Positions 58,040 through 64,000 of a stretch of 64,000 nt of DNA are shown in pieces. This DNA comes from Hymenobacter translucens. Lineage in GTDB: Bacteria; Bacteroidota; Bacteroidia; Cytophagales; Hymenobacteraceae. The notes under the pieces were generated by a model. The model had not been told where the DNA came from and did not search any database. It saw only the letters and a list, made by a program, of their open reading frames with translations. Position 1 is the stretch's first letter. Every line of letters starts with the position of its first letter. Where the stretch lies: contig NZ_JAJERB010000006.1 in NCBI RefSeq assembly GCF_020685205.1, positions 248,001 through 312,000 on the forward strand. Direction: 5' to 3'. The translations under genes and the position numbers were made by a program.

Positions 58040-60076
58040 CTACTTAACCGTCTTGTCGGTCAGAACGACCGTTTTGGGGTCCACCGTAATTTCCTGCAGG
58101 CGCTTGGCCACGGCCGGGCTCATCGACTCCTGGTAGCGGCCTTTCAGGTGCTGGGCCAGGAATTTCTCGGCCCCGGCCAGCATGGCAAGGTTGTTTACCG
58201 GGCGGGCAAAGCCGTGCCCTTCGTCGGGAGCCAGGATGTACTGCACGGGGTAGTTCCGGTCGCGCAGGGCAATGACAATCTGGTCGGCCTCGGCCTTGTT
58301 CACACGCGGGTCGTTGGCGCCCTGCACCACCATCAGCGGGGTCTTGATCTTGCCGGCCGACGTCAGCGGGGACTGGCGCACCAGCTGGGCCTTGCCGACT
58401 TCGGTGTTGGGGTCGGCCATGCGGGCATACATCTGCTTGCGGCCGGCTTCCCAGTACGGCGGAATGGCGTTGAGCAGCGTAATCAGGTTCGACGGAGCCA
58501 CGATAGCCACGCCGGCCGCGTACAGGTCCGGGGTGAAGGCCACGCCGGCCAGGGTGGCGTAGCCGCCGTAGGAGCCGCCCATGATGCCCACCCGCTTGGG
58601 GTCGGCAATGCCCTGGGCTACGAGGTACTTCACGCCCCAGGTCAGGTCGTCCTGCATCTTCTGGCCCCACTCGCCGTTGCCGGCCTCGAGGAATTTCTTG
58701 CCGTAGCCAGTGCTGGACCGGAAGTTGGGCGACAGCACGGCGTAGCCGCGGTTAGCCAGGAACTGGTGCAGGGCGTTAAAGCCATACGCGTCGCGGGCCC
58801 AGGGGCCGCCGTGGGGCATGATGATGACGGGCAGGTTCTTGGCCGCTACGCCCTTGGGCAAGGTCAGGTACGCCGGAATTTCCAGCCCGTCCGACGACTT
58901 GTAGCGCACTACTTTCATGTCGGCCAGCTCGGCGGTGTTGAGCTTGGGGCGGGTTTCGTACTGCTTGGTGAGCTGCTTGGTTTTGCGGTCGAACAGGTAC
59001 ACCACGCTGGGCTGGGTGGCGGAGCTGGCCGAGAGCAGCCACTTCTGCTCGTCGGTGGTGCTGGACACGGGGTACACGTCGAGGCCGGTGAGCTTGGCGC
59101 TGGCGGTTTTGAAGTCCTGCTCGTAGGCTTTGTCCTTCCACACCCGGCGCATCCGGTCGTCTTCAAACGACACGAAAATCGGCTCGTGGGTGACTTCGGA
59201 GATGCGCAGGCTGCCCACGTCCACGCGTTTCTGCGGGTCGGCCTGGTAGGCTTCCTCTTTGCCGGAAGCGGGGTCCATCAGCACAATTTCGGCCAGGTCG
59301 CGGCCTTTGCCCTGGTTCGTGACCATGTACACGCGGCGGTTGTCCTTGGCGAAGCCCACCACGCCGCTCTGCTCGTCAATCGAGGTTCTGTAGAAGGGCG
59401 TCATCTTGTCGCCTTCGACCCGCAGCCACTCGGTGCTGCCGTCGGCGTTGGAGCGCGACGCCAGGCGGAGCTGATCGTTCCAGTCGAACACCCAGGCGCC
59501 GAGCCGGTCGTTGTTCTGGCGCACCATCGTTTTCTCGCCAGTAGTCAGGTTGAGCTTGTACAGGTCGTGCCAGGCCTTGTCGCGGTCGTTGAGGCCGATG
59601 TAGAGCGTGTTCGGGTCCTTCAGCGGGGCGTTGATAAGTTGTACGCGCACGCCTTTCAGGCCGGTCAGGTCGCGGGCGGCGGGTACGGGCTGCCCGGTGG
59701 CCGGGGCCTCGGTGGGGTTCACGGCGTAGATGTTGAAGTTCTCGTCGCCGCCCTTGTCCTGGCTGTAGAGCAGGTATTTGCCGTCGCGGCTCCAGAAGTA
59801 GCCGCGCACGGGCCGGGCCTGGTCGTTGGTTACGGGCCGGGCCTTGTCAAACGGCTCGTTAAGGCCCTTTACCCAGATGTTGCGGGTGCCGTTGAAGGGC
59901 TTGATAAAGGACAGAAACTTGCCGTCGGGTGAGAGCTGGGCACCGGAGATTTCCGGGTCGCCAAACAGCAGCTCCCGGTCGATGAGGGGAGGCTGAGCGG
60001 CCTTTGGAGCCTGAGCCAGGGCGAGGGGCGCGGCCAGTACCAGCAGCAGCCCCAGAGAGGTGAATAAACGACGCAT
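58040..60076 (-). CDS. S9 family serine peptidase (prolyl oligopeptidase-like)
   Basis: 678 residues. Signal peptide 1 to about 21 ('PLALAQ'), so it acts outside the cytoplasm. A beta-propeller region (about 35-390, with 'QLSPDGKFLSFI' and 'SRDGKYLLYS' TolB-like blades) is followed by a catalytic domain: nucleophile Ser in 'IMGGSYGGYATLAG' (near 500), Asp in 'GANDPRVNKAEA' (near 588), His in 'LAPDEGHGFARP' (near 618). This is the acylaminoacyl-peptidase/dipeptidyl-peptidase type that cuts short peptides. It is a single gene. Confidence 0.93.
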   Translation of the reverse strand: MRRLFTSLGLLLVLAAPLALAQAPKAAQPPLIDRELLFGDPEISGAQLSPDGKFLSFIKPFNGTRNIWVKGLNEPFDKARPVTNDQARPVRGYFWSRDGKYLLYSQDKGGDENFNIYAVNPTEAPATGQPVPAARDLTGLKGVRVQLINAPLKDPNTLYIGLNDRDKAWHDLYKLNLTTGEKTMVRQNNDRLGAWVFDWNDQLRLASRSNADGSTEWLRVEGDKMTPFYRTSIDEQSGVVGFAKDNRRVYMVTNQGKGRDLAEIVLMDPASGKEEAYQADPQKRVDVGSLRISEVTHEPIFVSFEDDRMRRVWKDKAYEQDFKTASAKLTGLDVYPVSSTTDEQKWLLSASSATQPSVVYLFDRKTKQLTKQYETRPKLNTAELADMKVVRYKSSDGLEIPAYLTLPKGVAAKNLPVIIMPHGGPWARDAYGFNALHQFLANRGYAVLSPNFRSSTGYGKKFLEAGNGEWGQKMQDDLTWGVKYLVAQGIADPKRVGIMGGSYGGYATLAGVAFTPDLYAAGVAIVAPSNLITLLNAIPPYWEAGRKQMYARMADPNTEVGKAQLVRQSPLTSAGKIKTPLMVVQGANDPRVNKAEADQIVIALRDRNYPVQYILAPDEGHGFARPVNNLAMLAGAEKFLAQHLKGRYQESMSPAVAKRLQEITVDPKTVVLTDKTVK

Positions 60077-60117
60077 AAAACGCAGAAAGTAAGTGAGAAT
60101 GGTGCCGCTAGGTACTA

Positions 60118-60146
60118 AAAAAGCCCGGCCTTCGGAAGTTGGGCCA
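60118..60146 (-). terminator. Possible terminator after pbpC
   Basis: GCCC (60123-60126) and GGGC (60141-60144) with partial inner pairing, followed on the minus strand by T6. It lies about 150 bases after the pbpC stop and 42 before the S9 gene, so it would end pbpC transcription. The stem is short. Confidence 0.45.
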
Positions 60147-60298
60147 GTCGAAATAGTAGCTTAACCTGATGCCTGCTCCTGAGGAGTGGCAGAATGCCGG
60201 GCCGACAGCTTTACGCCTCGTTGCGGAATGGCCGCCTTGTAGGCCGAAAAAAGGGGTTTGCCACGGCCCAGGCCGGGTTTCGGCGTTGCTGGCGGCCC

Positions 60299-62695
60299 TT
60301 ACAGCTCACTCACCGTCACGCGCACGTCGGTGTTGCGGCCGTGGTCGTCGGCGCAGGATATTTTAAGGTGGCCGGGGCCGGGCCGGAAGAACACCCGCTC
60401 GGTAGCGGCGGCAGCCTGCAGAAACTCGTCGTTCACGTACCAGTACACCTGCCGCACCTCGTTGTTGGTGGTGCAGCTAAGCAGCAGCAGCTGTTTTTCG
60501 CCGCGGCTGAGGACGTACTCGGTGCCGGCCAGGGGTGAGGTAATGGTGGGAGCCCGGTCCGCGCCGCCGCGAACGAGCTGGCAGGCGGGGTTGTGGGGCG
60601 GCAGGGCGCGGTAAGGCAGGTGCTGGGTTTCCTTGTAGGCCAGCACCTCGGGCAGCAGGTTCGGGTACAGCTCCCGCCGGTAGCCGGTAGCCGGCGCGCA
60701 GGCCCGGCAATACGCGTAGCGCCCGTCGGCCGATACCAGCACTTCCTTCTGGTGCTGGCAGCGCCGGCTGGCCGAGGTACCAGGCAGAAAGTAATCCATC
60801 AGCTGGTTGGGGCAGTTCTCACCCGGGGGCAAGCCCGACTCGGCGCACACCAGCCGGAAATCAAGCGAGGCCGGGGGCTGAAACCAGTTGTTGGGCGAGT
60901 TATAAGCCAGGGCATTGAACAGATCAAACAGCAGGGGCGTGGCCACGTCGGAGCCGGTGAGGGCCGGGGCGCCCTGCCCGCTGAAGTTACCCACCCACAC
61001 CCCGATGGTGTAGTCGCGGTTGTAGCCGATGCTCCAGGCGTCGCGGCGGCCGTAGCTGGTGCCGGTTTTCCAGGCAATCTTGGGCAGGCGCATGCTGTTC
61101 TCATAGCCCACCGGTAAATCCGGCCGGGTAAGCTGAGCCAGGATGTCGGTGGTCAGGAAGGCGGCGGCGGGGGATACTAGCTGGGTTTTGTTTGAATTAG
61201 TAATTAGTAATTGAGAATTAGTAATTGATTCTCGGAACTGCTTTTGTTTCCTGATTTTCGAGCTGGCTGCTGCGTTCTTCATTACTAATTCCTCATTACT
61301 AATTTGGAAGCGGAGCGGAGCGGAGCTTCCCGAGTTGGCCAGGGTCACGTAGAGGTTGGTCAGTTCTTCGAGGGTGGCGCCGCAGCCGCCCAGAATGGTG
61401 CTCAGGCCCAGGCGCGGCGCGTTGCGGCCCACGGTTTTAAAGCCAGCCCCCCGCAGCTTGCCGGTAAAGGTGGGCACGCCCAGCTGGGCCAGGGTACGGA
61501 CGGCGGGAATGTTAAGCGAAAAAGCCAGGGCCCGCTCTACCGTTACTTCCCCGCTGCAGTGCTTGTCGAAGTTCTCGGGCCGGTAGCCCTGAAAGTTGGT
61601 GGGCACGTCGGGCAGCAGCTGCTTGGGCGTGAGCAGGCCCTGGTCCATGGCCAGGGCGTAGAGGAAGGGCTTGAGCGTGCTGCCGGGTGAGCGGACCGCC
61701 TGCACGCCGTCGTTCTGGCCCTGGTGCAGGGCGTCGCGGAAGTCGGCCGAGCCCACGTAGGCTTCCACTTCCCGGGTGCGGTTGTTTACCACGAGTACTG
61801 CCGCGTTGCTGATGCCCAGCGCGTAGAGCCGGCGCACGTAGTTGCGGGTCAGGTCTTCGGCCTGGCTTTGCTTGGCCCGCTGCAGCGTGGTGCGGATGAT
61901 GGCCCGCCCAGGCTGGGTTCGCACCAGCCGCCGGGCCAGGTGGGGGGCCAGGGCCGGGGCCGCGTGCCGCTCCACGTCGAGGGGCTCGAGCAGGGCATCG
62001 GCCACGTCCCGGGCCGGAAACAGCCCCTGCTGCCCGAACCGGCGGAGCCAGCGGTTTCGCTCGGCCAGCACGGCGGCGTTGTCGCGGCCCAGCACCAGGC
62101 CCCGCGGACGGTTCGGAATGATAGCCAGCGTCACGGTCTGGGCCAGGGAAAGGTAGTCGGGCGGCTGCTGGAAGTACAGCAGCGCCGCCGACTTCACGCC
62201 CTCCACGTTGCCGCCGTAGGGCACCAGGTTGAGGTAAAGCTGCAGAATCTCGGCCTTGCTGTAGTGGGCTTCGAGCTGCACGGCCCGGGCCATTTCCACC
62301 AGCTTATTACCCACGGTGCGCTCCTTGGGCTCGAGCAGGCGGGCCACCTGCATCGTGATGGTGCTGGCCCCGGTGGTGCGGCCGCCCCCGAACAGGTTGC
62401 GCCCGGCGGCCTGGATGATCGAGAAGGGGTTGATGCCGAAGTGAAAGCGAAAAAAACGGTCTTCCTTGGCAATGATGGTGGAGCGCAAAGCCGGGGTGAT
62501 TTCGCGCAGCTCGGTTTTCAGCCGCCACTTCTGGGTGGGGTTCAGAAAAGCGTGGAGCACGGTGCCGTCGGCGGCCGTCACGACGGGCGAGTAAAGCGGG
62601 GCGGGCGGCACCGGAAACAGCCGGTCGAGGGCCAGCAGCACGAGCACGCCCGCCAGCAGCCCGCCGAGTAGCCGCAGTCCGATTCGCCGTTTCAT
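60299..62695 (-). CDS. pbpC: Penicillin-binding protein 1C
   Basis: 798 residues, bifunctional class A PBP. Membrane anchor about 7-27. Transglycosylase: 'IIAKEDRFFRFHFGINPF' and 'RTTGASTITMQVARLLEP'. Transpeptidase: SxxK in 'SPGSTLKPFLYA', SxN in 'FSLNIPAVR', KTGT in 'AWKTGTSYGRRDAW'. The C-terminus carries the BiPBP_C domain of PBP1C. Residues about 462-501 are an extra, polar stretch with repeated 'ITNS' encoded by a heptamer inverted repeat; it sits between 'LYVTLANSG' and 'LVSPAAAFLTT', where family members have a short loop. The frame is kept. ATG 62695 begins the anchor. Confidence 0.92.
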   Translation of the reverse strand: MKRRIGLRLLGGLLAGVLVLLALDRLFPVPPAPLYSPVVTAADGTVLHAFLNPTQKWRLKTELREITPALRSTIIAKEDRFFRFHFGINPFSIIQAAGRNLFGGGRTTGASTITMQVARLLEPKERTVGNKLVEMARAVQLEAHYSKAEILQLYLNLVPYGGNVEGVKSAALLYFQQPPDYLSLAQTVTLAIIPNRPRGLVLGRDNAAVLAERNRWLRRFGQQGLFPARDVADALLEPLDVERHAAPALAPHLARRLVRTQPGRAIIRTTLQRAKQSQAEDLTRNYVRRLYALGISNAAVLVVNNRTREVEAYVGSADFRDALHQGQNDGVQAVRSPGSTLKPFLYALAMDQGLLTPKQLLPDVPTNFQGYRPENFDKHCSGEVTVERALAFSLNIPAVRTLAQLGVPTFTGKLRGAGFKTVGRNAPRLGLSTILGGCGATLEELTNLYVTLANSGSSAPLRFQISNEELVMKNAAASSKIRKQKQFRESITNSQLLITNSNKTQLVSPAAAFLTTDILAQLTRPDLPVGYENSMRLPKIAWKTGTSYGRRDAWSIGYNRDYTIGVWVGNFSGQGAPALTGSDVATPLLFDLFNALAYNSPNNWFQPPASLDFRLVCAESGLPPGENCPNQLMDYFLPGTSASRRCQHQKEVLVSADGRYAYCRACAPATGYRRELYPNLLPEVLAYKETQHLPYRALPPHNPACQLVRGGADRAPTITSPLAGTEYVLSRGEKQLLLLSCTTNNEVRQVYWYVNDEFLQAAAATERVFFRPGPGHLKISCADDHGRNTDVRVTVSEL
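61193..61306. repeat. Heptamer inverted repeat inside pbpC
   Basis: Left arm (61193-61229) units: GAATTAG, TAATTAG, TAATTGA, GAATTAG, TAATTGA. Right arm (about 61280-61306): CATTACT, AATTCCT, CATTACT, AATTT. The arms are inverted copies around a 50-base centre. The base composition is far more AT-rich than pbpC. No stop codon arises in the pbpC frame. Confidence 0.88.
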
Positions 62696-63159
62696 GCCGA
62701 AAGATAGCCTGACGCCGGCCTGGAATCTACCGTGCAGCCACTGCATTTCGCCGGCCACGGGATAACTGGCCTGGCGTAGCGGCTACGCAAGCCGGTTCCG
62801 CTGGTCGGCCGGCGGACAGCGGTTCCCGGAATAGTCTAACGGGTTGGAAGTGAATTTGGTAAGACTGGAAACAGGGAATATCACTAAAAATCCGGTACGC
62901 TATACTTTTTTCAGCGGTTTCGCCCAGAGCTGCATTTAATTCAAATAAAAGCTCGGTTTTATAAAATAAATAGCCTGAAACCGCCATCCGGCTGTAAAAG
63001 GCACTCGTAAATAGTGCTCGACTCCCAGGCCGGTCTGCCTAGTTGAGCGCTATAAGCCAATGCAGGTAGAAACACGAATCTTGTTTTTGTCCTGTGTGAA
63101 GAGTCATGATCCTGCTTTCCTTTTTACTCCCTAATTCCAACCCTATTTCACACCATTAC
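62696..63159. other. Gene-free interval between pbpC and subtilase gene
   Basis: An AT-rich divergent interval with no supported gene. It probably holds both promoters, but I could not find a full TTG-N17-23-TAnnTTTG match. TATCTTTC on the minus strand (62706-62699) is too close to the pbpC ATG to be its promoter. Confidence 0.45.
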
Positions 63160-64000
63160 ATGAGAAATAACCTCTTCGCAACCCTGCTGGTAGTAGGCCT
63201 CTCGGCCGGCTCCTCCTTTGGTCAGGCCACCGTCGACCCGGCCCTGCGCGCGGCTCTGACCACCAGCCCGACGGCCCAGGTGATTGTAACCTTTAACGGC
63301 AGCGGGGGGCCGCAGACCGCGGAGCTGAACCTGCTCCGGCAGCTTGGCATCACGCGCGGCATTACCTTTCAGGCGGTGCCTATTGCCGGGGTAGTGGCCA
63401 CCGCCGCGCAGGTAAATGCCCTGGCCCAGAATCCAGCGGTACGGTCGCTCTACTTCAACAAGAAGCTCGACTACAACAACTACGACGACACCAACCTGAC
63501 CGGCGTCAAGCGCCTCCGCGTCGACCCGCAGATGACCGCCCGTAACGGCGGCACCCCCGTTTCCGGCCGGGGCGTCGGCGTGCTGATCAACGACAGCGGC
63601 GTGGACGGTACCCACGATGACATCAAGTTTGGCCCCCACCTGGTGCAGAACGTGCTCGGCTCGACCAACCTGAACGCCGTGAGCACGCTGCTGCCCTTCA
63701 CGCCGGTGGAAGGCGTCGCCAATACCGATACCAACTCCGGCCACGGCACGCACTGCGCGGGCACGGTGGGCGGCAACGGTGCCAAGTCGGGCGGCAAGTA
63801 TGAAGGCGTGGCGCCCGGCGCCTCGCTGCTGGGCTACGGCTCGGGCGGTGCCCTGCTCGTACTCGACGCCATCGGGGGCTTCGACTACGCTCTTACCCAC
63901 CAGTTTCAATACAACATCCGCGTAATCAGCAACTCGTTTGGCAGCAGCGGCGACTTCGACCCGAATGACCCGCTGAATGTGGCGACCAAGAAGTGCTACG
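63160..64000 (+). CDS. Secreted S8 subtilisin-family peptidase, 3' end outside window
   Basis: 280 residues are visible. Signal peptide 1 to about 21 ('GSSFGQ'). An inhibitor-like prodomain (about 25-105, 'AQVIVTFNGSGG') precedes the catalytic domain: Asp145 in 'GVGVLINDSGVDGTHDD' and His195 in 'NSGHGTHCAGTVGGNG'. The oxyanion region 'VISNSFGSSG' follows; the catalytic Ser lies beyond the window. In such genomes many subtilases also carry a T9SS domain, which cannot be checked here. Confidence 0.9.
   Translation, partial: MRNNLFATLLVVGLSAGSSFGQATVDPALRAALTTSPTAQVIVTFNGSGGPQTAELNLLRQLGITRGITFQAVPIAGVVATAAQVNALAQNPAVRSLYFNKKLDYNNYDDTNLTGVKRLRVDPQMTARNGGTPVSGRGVGVLINDSGVDGTHDDIKFGPHLVQNVLGSTNLNAVSTLLPFTPVEGVANTDTNSGHGTHCAGTVGGNGAKSGGKYEGVAPGASLLGYGSGGALLVLDAIGGFDYALTHQFQYNIRVISNSFGSSGDFDPNDPLNVATKKCY

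Overview
The window looks like chromosome of a high-GC Bacteroidota in the order Cytophagales, most likely Hymenobacter or a close relative. This is inferred from gene content: a giant secreted protein with a type IX secretion (T9SS) sorting domain, a SusC-like TonB receptor paired with a DUF4249 lipoprotein, a PID-CTERM-like protein, OmpH, DUF502 and 2TM proteins, Bacteroidota-type promoters (TTG-N19/20-TAnnTTTG), and starts without Shine-Dalgarno sites. No rRNA, CRISPR array or insertion sequence was found.

Layout. Positions 1-2.7 kb are the end of an integrated element: a phage-type partial gene, a possible short transcript, two tRNAs plus one tRNA-like segment, and a tyrosine recombinase with non-canonical catalytic positions. 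Core genes start at sucD (2.8 kb). From 2.8 to 17 kb: an erythromycin-esterase-like lipoprotein, a PLP-dependent cysteine synthase/CBS-type enzyme, a lone receiver, adenine deaminase, a run of small secreted or uncharacterised proteins, cmk-ispH-DUF502, a hydrolase, a macrodomain protein, a 2TM protein and an MBL-fold hydrolase. From 17.5 to 20.7 kb lies a plus-strand set of RimK-associated protease, rimK, an aspartoacylase-like deacylase and a GNAT acetyltransferase. From 20.8 to 27.3 kb: OmpH, TonB receptor plus DUF4249 lipoprotein, a broken lipoprotein, a probably frameshifted M23 peptidase and a GAF protein. From 27.5 to 40 kb a minus-strand unit encodes a 3708-residue T9SS protein, a beta-helix protein and a PID-CTERM-like protein. 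From 40 to 51 kb: two outer-membrane beta-barrel proteins, a CvfB-like protein, a radical-SAM/DUF4130 DNA-repair pair split by a hydrolase, rfbD and an MFS transporter. From 51.4 to 57.4 kb: a frameshifted membrane protein, then the sulfate-assimilation unit cysH-cysD-cysN, a remnant of sulfite reductase, and a siroheme-dehydrogenase/TauE fusion. The window ends with an S9 peptidase, penicillin-binding protein 1C and the start of a secreted subtilase.

The most unusual pattern is non-coding. At five places (19.0, 16.06, 24.05, 55.4 and 61.2 kb) there are arrays of degenerate 7-base units arranged as two inverted arms. Each place uses a different 7-base word, but the architecture is the same. 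One lies between cysD and cysN, and one lies in frame inside pbpC, where it adds about 40 residues. A second palindromic family (CATGCAGAGCG...AAGCATCTCGCG) occurs at 44.7 and 56.4 kb. The sulfate unit also stands out: its sulfite reductase survives only as a 193-residue C-terminal piece that has lost part of an iron-sulfur motif, next to genes for siroheme formation and probable sulfur-anion export.

All family assignments come from reading translated sequence without database searches. Start codons were chosen by signal peptides, family starts and spacing, because the organism does not use strong ribosome-binding sites.
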